From: SAR202 cluster bacterium
GTDB taxonomy: Bacteria > Chloroflexota > Dehalococcoidia > Lucifugimonadales > UBA3495
Direction of reading: 5' to 3'
Assembly (NCBI GenBank): GCA_016872385.1
Contig: VGZV01000011.1
Span: forward strand, 1-59,952
DNA length: 59,952 bases
Shown here: piece by piece, positions 16,587 to 25,003 of the stretch
How positions within the stretch are numbered: the first letter of the stretch is position 1
Layout of the letters: the number at the start of each line of letters is the position of its first letter
Made by a program: the position numbers and the translations under genes
Notes under the pieces: model-generated
Databases searched by the model: none
The model's input: the letters and a program-made list of their open reading frames with translations, nothing else
Told to the model about the DNA's origin: nothing

Positions 16587-16719
16587 TCTAAGAGGGTGTG
16601 TGACAATTCCCGCTCGTGGTGAGCTTGTCGAACCATGAGCGGGCTAAAAGCTACTCATCCTTCGACAAGCTCAGGATGAGGGGGCTGGGTAGACGGCATT
16701 TCTCACATACGCTCTAAGA
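16587..16719. repeat. MITE-like element family A, copy 1 (133 bp)
   Basis: The ends are TCTAAGAGGGTGTGTGACAATT and, on the opposite strand, TCTTAGAGCGTATGTGAGAAAT, imperfect terminal inverted repeats. Inside are two GTCGAA hairpins: CCCGCTCGTGGTGAGCTTG..CCATGAGCGGG and CTCATCCTTCGACAAG..CAGGATGAG. They are joined by CTAAAAGCTA, followed by CTGGGTAGACGGC. The element ends three bases before the TAA stop of the minus-strand O-antigen-ligase-like gene. Copies are at 35612-35744 (inverted) and 45385-45550. Confidence 0.85.
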
Positions 16720-16722
16720 TAA

Positions 16723-19224
16723 TTAGCCTCCCCCCGGCGATGGGGCGCGCTGGTCTTTTAGGGCTTGCATCTGCTCACGCAGGGTTGCAGCGTCAACCCC
16801 ACTTGCCGGGTCGCCTCCCAGCAGAGCCACCTGCGCCGCATCTCCCTCGGCGTCCGCATCTTTGCCCAGGGTTGTGTACAGCAGCGCCCGGTGATAGTAA
16901 GCCAGAGCCAGCTTTGGGTTGATCCCTATGGCCCGGTCAAAATCGGCCAGCGCCTGGGCGGGCTGTCCTATGTCCTGATAGGCGAGGCCACGAAAGACCA
17001 GCACGCCGGCGGCGTAGGTCGTGTTGCCAGTAATGGCCAGCGCCCGGTCCAGGGCCGCAAGGGCCTGCTGAGGTTGCCCAAACTGAATATGCAGGGCGCC
17101 CAGCTTCACCCAGGAGGTCCATAAGTACGGCGCCATGCTGGCGGCTTTCTGGTGCTCTTGGGCCGCTTCATGCACCAGTTTGGAATCCAAGTCGAGGGCG
17201 GCCAGGGCAGCCGCGGAATCCGCCAGAGCCAAATGCGCCCGGAAATGTAAGGGGCGCCGGGCCACGCCTTCGCGGTTGGCCAGGTAGGCCTGCCGGGCAA
17301 GGCAAATACGGTAGCTCTGGCCCGCGGGCTCCCTGGCGCACTGGGGGGGCCGCTCTCCGCCGCTCCGGGACTGATATATGGAAAACAGCGTAGCCTGGTA
17401 ATTGTAAAAGACGAATACGTCTGGAGCCAGTTCAATGGCTTTGTCCGCCGAGGCTAAAGCCCCTGCCAGGTCTCCTTGACGCACCAGGCCATTAACCGAG
17501 TTCACATCTCCAGCGGCCAGGGCATAATTGATGGTCTTGGCCCAGGTCAGCCATCCCAGGGCCAGCGCGGCCACCAGCGCCACTGCCAGCCGCGGCCAGA
17601 GGGTCCCGGCCGCCGGTGACAGCCTGTGCGTGGTGCGGGCTGCCTTGTTGCGTCCGGATTCGCCAGTCTGACTTAAACTAAGGGCCGCAGGCAGCGCAGT
17701 AGTTATGGCCAGCAGACTCCAGAACAAGGTCAGGTCTGAGACCCTGGCCACACCCACCAGTTGCTCCACGGAGCGTCCTGCCAATGCCGCCAGGACTCCA
17801 ATGGTGACTATGTCAAGCATGACTGCGTTGCCGCGCTTGCGCTGAAACAGCGGTGCCAGCGCCCCCGGCAGCAGTGCGCCAAATAGCGCCAGCGCCGCTG
17901 CCAGACCCAGAAAGCCCAGTTCCACTCCCTGGTGAATGAAATAGTTATGGGCATGGCCGCTTAGCACCTGAAGTTCCGGTCCCACAGGCCGGCTTTCCAG
18001 CAGGTACGTGCTGCGGAAAAGCTCTGGGCCATAACCCAGCAGGGGCCTAACCCACCCCATGTGAAGGGAGTCAAACTCAAACCAAGGGTGATGCAGCATA
18101 AGCTGCCAGGAACCCGACCAGATTTGGAGCCGGTTATTCAGCCCGCCTTCGACTACTTCACTGCCAATGGACGCCAGGCGTCCCGCCACGTCTCCACCGC
18201 CCCCAGCAACATCAGTTCCTCCGGGAACGGGAGAAAGCTTCACCGGCAAATTTATCAGGAACACGGTGAAAATTACCGCCAGGGCCACCACAACTATTGT
18301 CCGGGCCAGAATGCGCGCAGGCAGTCGCAGCGCCGCCAAGCCCAGGAACACCGCCAGGGCTGCGGCTCCGCCCACCCAAGGGCCGCGGCTCAGGGTGAAG
18401 GCCATCCCGGCGGCCTGCACGGCCAGCAGGAATGACCAGGGAATTGCCTTGCTCCAAAAACGCAGTCCCTTAAGGGGAACATTTAGCGTAGCTACCGCTG
18501 CCGCCAGCGTCATGGGCATGGTCAGCAAAATACAGGCGGCCGCAAAGGTGGCGTTGCCGGTGGTGGAAGTGATCCTTTGGGTCCCTGGGTAGGCCATAAG
18601 ACTCAGAAAGTCGTGGCCCAGGTGTTGTAACACTCCGTAGGCAGCTACCAACCCTCCGGAAAGGATGACAGCCCCCATGAGGCGGTGTACCTGGGATGCG
18701 GTCTTTAGGTGGGTGGCAATAACGGCAAACAACACCAGGTAGCAAGCCACGGTGTAGAGCGGGTAGCCGTCCTGGCCCGGCACCTCTCCCCACAGGCTCA
18801 TGCCTGGGGAAGCGGAGAAGATGGTGCTGAGCAGCGTGCTGAAAAAGAATAGCCCGCCGGCCAAGTGCAACCAGCGGCCCGGCCGGTCCTGCAGCCACCG
18901 CTTGGTCCTGGGCAGGACCGATGCCAGCGCAGGGGGGCCAACGCGGAAAGCTGGAAAGCCGGCTTGCAAAGCCCACTCTGCCAGCCACAGCGCAGCCATC
19001 AGGGCAGCCCCTGCCCGCAGGAGCGCCAGCTTGGGCACTACGCCAAAGAAGATGACAGGAGAACCCAGGACATCGCCGCCGTGGAGGTAGGCCAGGGGTA
19101 TCAGAACCACCAGGGCGAGCCACAGCGCTTCCAGTCCTTTGGTGATGGCCATCTTGGCTTGGGCGATGGAGTCAGCGGTGGAGTGAGGGCCGCTAAACCA
19201 ACTGGAAGACCTGGCGCGGCCCAT
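16723..19224 (-). CDS. O-antigen ligase/Wzy-like membrane protein with C-terminal TPR domain
   Basis: An 833-residue protein. The first 540 residues hold about 12 membrane spans with the O-antigen-ligase/polymerase features FTLSRGPWVGG and a periplasmic loop ending GHAHNYFIHQGVELG. The C-terminal third is soluble TPR repeats (LAGALASADKAIELAPD, QPQQALAALDRALAITG, QPAQALADFDRAIGINP). This architecture is seen in envelope glycan ligases/polymerases and pilin-glycosylating oligosaccharyltransferases. No glycan gene is adjacent. The start is uncertain: M25 (19152) also lacks a strong ribosome site. Confidence 0.82.
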   Translation of the reverse strand: MGRARSSSWFSGPHSTADSIAQAKMAITKGLEALWLALVVLIPLAYLHGGDVLGSPVIFFGVVPKLALLRAGAALMAALWLAEWALQAGFPAFRVGPPALASVLPRTKRWLQDRPGRWLHLAGGLFFFSTLLSTIFSASPGMSLWGEVPGQDGYPLYTVACYLVLFAVIATHLKTASQVHRLMGAVILSGGLVAAYGVLQHLGHDFLSLMAYPGTQRITSTTGNATFAAACILLTMPMTLAAAVATLNVPLKGLRFWSKAIPWSFLLAVQAAGMAFTLSRGPWVGGAAALAVFLGLAALRLPARILARTIVVVALAVIFTVFLINLPVKLSPVPGGTDVAGGGGDVAGRLASIGSEVVEGGLNNRLQIWSGSWQLMLHHPWFEFDSLHMGWVRPLLGYGPELFRSTYLLESRPVGPELQVLSGHAHNYFIHQGVELGFLGLAAALALFGALLPGALAPLFQRKRGNAVMLDIVTIGVLAALAGRSVEQLVGVARVSDLTLFWSLLAITTALPAALSLSQTGESGRNKAARTTHRLSPAAGTLWPRLAVALVAALALGWLTWAKTINYALAAGDVNSVNGLVRQGDLAGALASADKAIELAPDVFVFYNYQATLFSIYQSRSGGERPPQCAREPAGQSYRICLARQAYLANREGVARRPLHFRAHLALADSAAALAALDLDSKLVHEAAQEHQKAASMAPYLWTSWVKLGALHIQFGQPQQALAALDRALAITGNTTYAAGVLVFRGLAYQDIGQPAQALADFDRAIGINPKLALAYYHRALLYTTLGKDADAEGDAAQVALLGGDPASGVDAATLREQMQALKDQRAPSPGGG

Positions 19225-19270
19225 TCACGCTGCGGCGGGCTGCGACAAATCTGGCCTTAGAAGGAGATGC

Positions 19271-19873
19271 CTAGCGCGCATCTCTTTTTGACCGTTGCAG
19301 TTGCGGCTCCACGTGCTTTTCATAACAGGCGGGGCAGATTCCGTGGCTGAACTGTACTGTGGTGCGTGCGGAAATGTATGCTTCAACTTGTTGCCAGTAG
19401 TTTTGGTCGTCACGAATGCGCTTGCAGTAGGAGCAGATAGGGAGCAAGCCCTGAAGCTGCTTCACTTCCGCCAGGGCGCGGCGTAGTTCTTCGTTAGTGC
19501 GCCGCAGCGCTTCCTCACGATCCTCCCGCTGGGTTACGTCCCGCACAAAAGCCACCAGTCGCTGCTGCCCTTCGGTGTTGGTGTAAGCCGACGTGGCCAC
19601 CTCTGCTTTGAACTGGCTGCCGTCCTTGCGCCGCAGGTTGAGTATGCCCTGAAAACGGCCGGTCTCCTGCCGCAATTCCCGGGCAGCGGACAGGCCAGGC
19701 TCGGTATAGTCGTTGACACCGTTGGCTCCCAGGGCCTGGAACTCCTCCAAAGTGTAGCCGTACAGGGCGCAGGCTGCGGGACTGGCATAATAAATGGTGC
19801 TGTCAGGATGGGCCAAGAACACGGCATCCAGGCTGTGTTCCAGCAATTCAGAAATGTCGCCTGGTGTCGGCAT
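19271..19873 (-). CDS. PAS-domain sensor protein with C-terminal Cys4 zinc-ribbon-like motif
   Basis: A 200-residue protein. A PAS domain spans about 7-112 (LLEHSLDAVFLAHPDSTIYYASPAACALYGYTLEEF, given in part) with a PAC-like ending VAFVRDVTQRE. It is followed by a coiled-coil linker (REEALRRTNEELRRALAEVKQLQ). The C-terminal module reads LPICSYCKRIRDDQNYWQQV and later HGICPACYEKHVEP, two CxxC pairs. This 'ICSYCKKIRDDKGYW' module is common at the ends of one-component and response-regulator proteins and probably binds a metal. There is no kinase or cyclase domain, so the output is unknown. Confidence 0.85.
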   Translation of the reverse strand: MPTPGDISELLEHSLDAVFLAHPDSTIYYASPAACALYGYTLEEFQALGANGVNDYTEPGLSAARELRQETGRFQGILNLRRKDGSQFKAEVATSAYTNTEGQQRLVAFVRDVTQREDREEALRRTNEELRRALAEVKQLQGLLPICSYCKRIRDDQNYWQQVEAYISARTTVQFSHGICPACYEKHVEPQLQRSKRDAR

Positions 19874-19967
19874 CGCGTGTTTACAGTACCTAGTTTGGAA
19901 AATGAACCGTAGGTGCGTCTGCGCTAGGCTGAAATTTCAACCCAGCGCGAGACTTGGTGGAGTAATG

Positions 19968-20336
19968 CTACTCTGTGAGGGGTATCACAATGGATACCCG
20001 TTCCTGGCTACCGACCACCCTGGTAGTATGGCCCTGGCCTGTCAAATCCTCAGCCAGCAGCACGGAGCCGGGACCAAATTGGCGTTTGGTGCCGTCGCCT
20101 ACTTCTATCTCCACTATGCCCGTCAAGGTGATTGTGTACTGGCGACGTGGCGCGTTATGCCATTCGAGCACGTAACCAGGAGGAGCTTTGCGGAAGCTGA
20201 TGCCGCTGGATTTTTCCCAAGGAGTTCCTTGCCCCCACGCCCCTTCACTATCTACAAAGGGCCGGAAGGAAGGGTCCATATCTTCGATGTGGGACTTGCC
20301 ATCGGGGCCAGTATACACTCTTGCAAAAGTAGCCAT
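19968..20336 (-). CDS. Cupin-fold protein
   Basis: A 122-residue single-domain cupin. The second half shows the cupin core: PPGYVLEWHNAPRRQYTITLTGIVEIEVGDG, then FGPGSVLLAEDLTGQGHTTRVVG. Only some canonical cupin metal ligands are visible (a His in EWHN and one in GQGH), so metal binding is uncertain. I placed the start at 20336 because GGAGG lies four bases upstream. The longer frame to 20387 lacks a ribosome site. It is similar to small cupins of unknown function that often start with ATFARVYTG-like strands. Confidence 0.78.
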   Translation of the reverse strand: MATFARVYTGPDGKSHIEDMDPSFRPFVDSEGAWGQGTPWEKSSGISFRKAPPGYVLEWHNAPRRQYTITLTGIVEIEVGDGTKRQFGPGSVLLAEDLTGQGHTTRVVGSQERVSIVIPLTE

Positions 20337-20465
20337 GCAGCCTCCAGTAAGTGTAATTAGTTTAGACTGGGGCACTGAGAAAATCAACCGACATCGGCTT
20401 TTCTACCAGGGTCGGTTCATTCCCAGCCAATCGGAGGTGCGTCCCGGCATGGTCCTTCAACCCCA

Positions 20466-20487
20466 GGGCAGACACATAAGTCTGCCC
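20466..20487. terminator. GGGCAGAC/GTCTGCCC hairpin
   Basis: A perfect 8-bp stem (GGGCAGAC 20466-20473; GTCTGCCC 20480-20487) with loop ACATAA, extended by CCC/AGG on the outside. It lies in the 20337-20648 gap between the divergent cupin and tyrA genes, so it is more likely one of the dispersed palindromes than a terminator. The rest of the gap shows no gene. Confidence 0.4.
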
Positions 20488-20648
20488 CTACCCCACTGAG
20501 AATGAATCACGCCTGGTCTTTCTAATGTGCCCTGCCGGCGGGGCGGCTCCTTGGTTTCCTTAGTGCGCCAAATGTTGTAAGATGAATTCAATCCCATACG
20601 GGTGGCTTGAACGGTAGCCCTGCTCCAGCCGCCGCTCTGAGGAGTTCC

Positions 20649-21665
20649 ATGCCCAGGATTGCCATCATTGGCACTGGATTGATCGGCACTTCCCTTGCCT
20701 TGGCTTTGCGTCAGGCAAATTTGCCCGACCTCGAATTGGTGGGTACCGATGCCGACCATCAGGCCCGCCGGGGCGCGGAGACTCGGGGCGCCTTTCACCG
20801 CGTGGAGAACCGCCTCATGAAAGCCGTGGAAGGGGCTAACATTGTGGTGCTGGCGGTGCCGGTAATGGCCATGCGGGGACTGCTGGAAGTCCTTGCTCCT
20901 GAACTGCCGGAGGGGTGCGTAGTCACAGACGTGGGCAGTTCCAAGCGTGAGGTATTGCAGTGGGCGGAGGACCTGCTTCCCAAGTCGGTGGAGTTTGTGG
21001 GCGGCCATCCCATGGCCGGGCGGGAAAAGTCCGGCCCGGAAGCTGCTGATGGTGCTCTGTTCCGCAACAAGACTTACTGTATCATCCCCGGCCAGCGCGC
21101 CCAGCAGAGGGCTGTTTCCGCAGTAGTATCCCTGGCCCAAGCCGTGGGTGCCAAGCCCTTGTTCATCGGCGTGGATGAGCACGACAGTTTTGTGGCAGCG
21201 GCCAGCCACCTGCCGTTTATTCTCTCGGCTATGCTGGTGCAATGCACTTCCAAGAGTCCCAACTGGGAGGACATTGCCCAGGTGGCTGCCACCGGCTACC
21301 GTGACATCACCCGGCTGGCTTCTGGCGACCCGGTGATGCACCGGGATATTTGCCTTTCCAACACCCAGCCCATTGTGGCCTGGATAGATACCTTTATCCG
21401 GGAACTATATGATTTCCGTAATTTGCTGGACGCTAAGGACGGGCCGGATCCGCAGGCGGTGGAAGCAGTGTTCCAGCGGGCGCTGGAAGCCCGCAACAAG
21501 TGGCTGGCGGGAGCAGTAGATCCCAGGGGCCGGGAATACAGCCCTCAAACTGAGATTCCTTCTTTTGCCGAGAGCATGGGCGAGATGTATGCCGGCCGCA
21601 AAGTGATCGAGGCTCAGAAGAAGGTCTTTCAGTTGTGGCGGGACCAGGGCCGCAAAAAGAAGTGA
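20649..21665 (+). CDS. tyrA: Prephenate dehydrogenase TyrA
   Basis: A 338-residue enzyme that converts prephenate to 4-hydroxyphenylpyruvate with NAD(P) in tyrosine synthesis. It has an IIGTGLIGTSLALAL Rossmann motif. The family signature GGHPMAGREKSG carries the catalytic His and substrate Arg region, and DEHDSFVAAASHLPFILS and GYRDITRLASGDP follow. There is no ACT domain. I chose the ATG at 20649 because GAGGAG precedes it and the Rossmann strand begins at residue 3. gmk begins four bases after the stop, so the two are co-transcribed. Confidence 0.93.
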   Translation: MPRIAIIGTGLIGTSLALALRQANLPDLELVGTDADHQARRGAETRGAFHRVENRLMKAVEGANIVVLAVPVMAMRGLLEVLAPELPEGCVVTDVGSSKREVLQWAEDLLPKSVEFVGGHPMAGREKSGPEAADGALFRNKTYCIIPGQRAQQRAVSAVVSLAQAVGAKPLFIGVDEHDSFVAAASHLPFILSAMLVQCTSKSPNWEDIAQVAATGYRDITRLASGDPVMHRDICLSNTQPIVAWIDTFIRELYDFRNLLDAKDGPDPQAVEAVFQRALEARNKWLAGAVDPRGREYSPQTEIPSFAESMGEMYAGRKVIEAQKKVFQLWRDQGRKKK

Positions 21666-21668
21666 TCT

Positions 21669-22292
21669 GTGGAGCTTATTGTTCCAGAAGCAAACCAGGC
21701 TCCCCCATTGCTGGTGGTGTTGTCCGGGCCTTCAGGCGTGGGCAAAGATGCCGCCCTGGCGGAACTGAAAAAGCTGGAGCGCCCCTGGCATTTTGCCGTA
21801 ACTGCCACCACCCGCCCGCCCCGCCAGGGGGAGCGCAACGGCGTGGACTACATTTTTGTGGACGCCCCGGCCTTCCAGAAAATGCAAGAGCGGGACGAAC
21901 TGCTGGAGTGCGCCCAGGTCTATGGCCGCTGGTACGGCGTGCCCCGCAGCCAGGTGCGCCAGGGCCTGCGCGCCGGGCAGGACGTAATCTTGAAAGTGGA
22001 CGTGCAGGGCGCGGCCACTATCCGCCGTAAAGTTCCGGAAGCGGTTTTCATTTTCATGTTGCCCGCCTCCATCGAGGAGCTGAAAAAGCGTCTCAGCCAG
22101 CGCAAGACTGAAACCCCTGCTGAATTGGAAATTAGACTAAATACTGCCCGGGAAGAGATGGCCCAGGTCAGATGGTTTGACTACCGGGTCATAAACCGTG
22201 ACGATTGTCTGCACCAGGCTGTGGCGGAGATTGATGCCATCATTTCCGCAGAGAAATGCCGGGTGGTGCCACGGATGGCGCAGCTTTTGTAG
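21669..22292 (+). CDS. gmk: Guanylate kinase
   Basis: A 207-residue kinase that phosphorylates GMP/dGMP with ATP. The P-loop is SGPSGVGKD at residues 19-27. The GMP-binding segments are TTRPPRQGERNGVDYIFV and the LLECAQVYGRWYGVP region, followed by VILKVDVQGAATIRR and the lid RLSQRKTETPAELEIRL. The start is a GTG four bases after tyrA. An unusual feature is a roughly 12-residue N-terminal extension before the P-loop strand. The gene overlaps nothing else; lipA follows after about 50 bases. Confidence 0.95.
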   Translation: MELIVPEANQAPPLLVVLSGPSGVGKDAALAELKKLERPWHFAVTATTRPPRQGERNGVDYIFVDAPAFQKMQERDELLECAQVYGRWYGVPRSQVRQGLRAGQDVILKVDVQGAATIRRKVPEAVFIFMLPASIEELKKRLSQRKTETPAELEIRLNTAREEMAQVRWFDYRVINRDDCLHQAVAEIDAIISAEKCRVVPRMAQLL

Positions 22293-22345
22293 CTGCGGCG
22301 CCGGGCTTACCTGGGCAATGGCCACGCCCTGATTATGGAGATAGG

Positions 22346-23239
22346 ATGCAGCCCCTGAGCAATCAGCCCGCGCTACGCCCCCGCCTTCCTGAATGGCTCA
22401 AGGTGAAAATGCCCGGCGGCCCCCGCTATATTGAGCTGAAGGAGCTGATGCGTCACCGCCAGCTTCACACGGTGTGTGAAGAGGCCCACTGCCCCAACAT
22501 CGGCGAATGCTGGGAGCGGGGCACCGCCACCTTCATGGTGTTGGGAGATATCTGCACCCGTCGTTGCCACTACTGTGCAGTGACCACTGGCCGTCCCGCG
22601 GGCCTGGACTTGCAAGAACCGGCGCGGGTTGCGGACACGGTGCGGCAGATGGGGCTGCGATACTGCGTCATAACATCGGTGAACCGTGACGACTTGCCCG
22701 ACGGCGGCGCTTTTATCTTCGCCGCTTGCATCCGGCAGGTGCGCGACAAGGCCCCTGGCTGCAAGGTGGAAGTGCTAGTTCCCGACTTCGCCGGTTCCCG
22801 CTCCGCTTTGGCAAAAGTCCTGGATGCCTGCCCCGACGTGCTGAACCACAATATCGAGTCGGTGCGGAGGGTGTTTCCGCGGGTACGCCCCAAGGGGGAC
22901 TATCAGCTTTCCCTGGACCTGCTGGCCCAGGTGAAGGCGGCGCCTGGAGTGGTAACTAAATCGGGGATTATCGTGGGCATGGGAGAGAGCCGGGATGAAG
23001 TGGTGGAGACCATGTCCGATTTGCGGGCGGCCGGCTGCGATTTGTTGACTATAGGTCAGTATCTGCGGCCCTCGGCCAAGCACTTGCCCATTGACCGGTT
23101 CTACACGCCCCAGGAGTTTGACGAGCTGCGGGAAGCGGGCCTGGCACTAGGGTTCAGCCACGTAGCCTCAGGCCCGCTGGTGCGCAGCTCCTACCATGCC
23201 GATGAGCAACATGAGGCGGCGGCGACCATAAGGGTCTGA
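22346..23239 (+). CDS. lipA: Lipoyl synthase LipA
   Basis: A 297-residue radical SAM enzyme that inserts two sulfurs into octanoyl-lipoyl domains. The auxiliary cluster motif is C44-x4-C49-x5-C55 (VCEEAHCPNIGEC). The SAM-cluster motif is C70-x3-C74-x2-C77 (CTRRCHYC). The C-terminal RSSY motif supplies the serine ligand of the auxiliary cluster. I chose the ATG at 22346, preceded by GGAG, over the longer frame from 22256, which overlaps gmk. No lipB or lipM is adjacent. Confidence 0.96.
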   Translation: MQPLSNQPALRPRLPEWLKVKMPGGPRYIELKELMRHRQLHTVCEEAHCPNIGECWERGTATFMVLGDICTRRCHYCAVTTGRPAGLDLQEPARVADTVRQMGLRYCVITSVNRDDLPDGGAFIFAACIRQVRDKAPGCKVEVLVPDFAGSRSALAKVLDACPDVLNHNIESVRRVFPRVRPKGDYQLSLDLLAQVKAAPGVVTKSGIIVGMGESRDEVVETMSDLRAAGCDLLTIGQYLRPSAKHLPIDRFYTPQEFDELREAGLALGFSHVASGPLVRSSYHADEQHEAAATIRV

Positions 23240-23257
23240 GCCGGTGGGAATACGTAG

Positions 23258-23276
23258 GGGGGGCTTCAAGCCCCCC
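23258..23276. terminator. Bidirectional hairpin between lipA and rpsU
   Basis: GGGGGGCTT pairs perfectly with AAGCCCCCC around a one-base loop. It is flanked by a longer GTAG...CTAC match (23254-23284). It lies 18 bases after the lipA stop and can serve both lipA and the convergent rpsU. Confidence 0.65.
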
Positions 23277-23365
23277 ATTCGCTACTTGTCTTGTGGTTGC
23301 CCCCCCGACGTTGAACGACGGGCCTGCCTGGGCAACCGAACTTGGCTAAGGTGTAGTTTACCAGT

Positions 23366-23551
23366 CTAGCGGCGCTGGCGGCGGCGGCGGCGTGCGGCGC
23401 GCTGGGCAGCTAGCCGTTCCTTTTGCGACTTGGAGCGGAAGAACCGCCGGTCTTTGAGTTCCCGCAGGATGCCTGCGTGCTGTACCGAGGCCCGGAATCG
23501 GTTAACCAGACTTTCCGGATTCTCTCCTTCGCGCGGTGTTACATAAGCCAT
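23366..23551 (-). CDS. rpsU: Small ribosomal subunit protein bS21
   Basis: A 61-residue basic protein beginning MAYVTPREGENPESLVNRF and ending in an arginine-rich tail (RAARRRRRQRR), typical of S21. It binds near the anti-Shine-Dalgarno region of the 30S platform. Translation most likely starts at the ATG at 23551, preceded by GGGGGG; a TTG directly upstream would add one residue. It faces lipA tail to tail. The 228-base gap upstream contains a TATGAT box near 23627 on the minus strand but no certain -35. Confidence 0.9.
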   Translation of the reverse strand: MAYVTPREGENPESLVNRFRASVQHAGILRELKDRRFFRSKSQKERLAAQRAARRRRRQRR

Positions 23552-23779
23552 CAAATCCCCCCTTTCAATAGTCAGTCCACTGGGCCGCAGGCTTTTGCCA
23601 GGGGCCTAATCGCTGGGGCTAATTTATCATAAGGCCAAGGGTGAGGCAACGGGCAAATCACCCTGCTTTTCTCAGGCCGTGTGCTTGCTGCCCTCCAGGG
23701 TCAGGTGCAAGACCAACGGCTGGGAGAGGTGGGAATCTCTCTCAGGGCGCCTGAACTTGCGCCAAAGGCGCGCCGTTCG

Positions 23780-24898
23780 TCAGTTGTTCCCCTGGGCCGC
23801 ATGTATCCGCTGGCGCAGCAGCGGCGCCACCTGGGCGGCTGCCCGGCGGCACTCCTCCACATGGGGAAACCCGGACAAGATAAACTCGTCCATGCCCAAC
23901 CGCCAGTAGGCCATCAACTCATCAGCCACCTGCTCTGGCGTGCCCACCAGGGCGCTGCCGCAGTTCACCCGCACTTCGGAAAGGCCATTCCAAAGGTGGG
24001 GCGCCAGCCGGTGGTCCTGGGCCTGGCGCGCCTGGGCCCGCTGCCCCACCATAGGAGTACCCACAATGGCCGCTTGCCGTTGGGCTTTGACCACCGGGTC
24101 AGCGTGGTCAATCAACTCATGTGCCGCCGCCCAGGCCGCTGATTCGGTATCCCGCACCACCAGATGAGTGCGCAGCCCCAAGCGCGGACTGCGTGCTGTC
24201 TTGGCCAAGTGGCGCTGCAAAGATTGGACGCGTTTCTCCATCTCCGGCAGCGGCTCAATCCAGGCCAGGTGCACGTCGGCTTGTCGCGCTGACAGGGCCA
24301 GCGCCCGGTCAGATACGCCGCCCAGGTAAAACTGAGGACTCCTTCCCTGTGGGGCAGGTGAGCAGAAGGCCTCTTCCAGGTGATAAAACTGGCCCTGGAA
24401 GGTTATCGGGCCTGGCCCCTGCCACAGCTTGCGGCAGGCCACCATGAACTCCTCGGCGCGTTCGTACCTCGTGGCGTGGTCGCTCACTTCACCCAGGCGC
24501 TCAAAGTCGTTCTGGATGCCGCCGGGGACAAAATTCAAGTCCAGCCGCCCGCCGGAAATCTGGTCCAGGGCAGCAGCCATTTGCGCGAACAAGCCCAGGG
24601 AAACAAACCCGGGGCGTACTGCCACCAGAAACCGGATGCGCCGGGTGACAGCGGCCAATGCGGTGGCAGTGGTCCAGGTCTCCGCCAGGGGAGCATCCTC
24701 GGCAAACAGTCCATTGGCGAACCTGGTGGGCACCAGCAGGGATGTAAAGCCGCAATCCTCTGCAGTCCTTGCCACCTGTGTCAAGTAATCGAAGGTGGGA
24801 GGGCGCTCGGCCCGGCGGGTGCCGGCCCTGGCCCCGTCCCCGTCAATGGGGATAAACCAGTTGAAAATTGGTTCTGGACGCATTCTGGTCGCTGCCAC
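23780..24898 (-). CDS. LLM-class flavin monooxygenase, SsuD-like
   Basis: A 372-residue luciferase-like protein of the alkanesulfonate-monooxygenase (SsuD) type. Diagnostic segments are FNWFIPIDGDG at the start, GFTSLLVPTRF, RIRFLVAVRPGFVSLGLFAQMAAALDQISGGRLDLNFVPGG (given in part), YERAEEFM, and YHLEEAFCSPAPQGRSPQFYLGGVSDRA, and the ending LVGTPEQVADELMAYWRLG. Such enzymes oxidise sulfonates or related compounds with FMNH2 and oxygen. The start is a GTG, or the ATG five codons later. No ssuE or transporter is adjacent, so the substrate is unknown. Confidence 0.85.
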   Translation of the reverse strand: MAATRMRPEPIFNWFIPIDGDGARAGTRRAERPPTFDYLTQVARTAEDCGFTSLLVPTRFANGLFAEDAPLAETWTTATALAAVTRRIRFLVAVRPGFVSLGLFAQMAAALDQISGGRLDLNFVPGGIQNDFERLGEVSDHATRYERAEEFMVACRKLWQGPGPITFQGQFYHLEEAFCSPAPQGRSPQFYLGGVSDRALALSARQADVHLAWIEPLPEMEKRVQSLQRHLAKTARSPRLGLRTHLVVRDTESAAWAAAHELIDHADPVVKAQRQAAIVGTPMVGQRAQARQAQDHRLAPHLWNGLSEVRVNCGSALVGTPEQVADELMAYWRLGMDEFILSGFPHVEECRRAAAQVAPLLRQRIHAAQGNN

Positions 24899-25003
24899 TG
24901 TTTCTTCCCGCCGCGAGTCAGTTTCCTACGGAGGTGCTGCCATTTGACATGCTAAGTGCCGCCCGGTCTCCGGTCAAGGGCGTTTTGGGCGAGGGCCGCA
25001 AAA

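Noticed and set aside
16586..16719. Calling CGCTCTAAGA a target-site duplication of element A
   Set aside because: TCTAAGA and TCTTAGA are reverse complements, so the ends read as both direct and inverted repeats. The three copies give different candidate duplications, and no single length fits.
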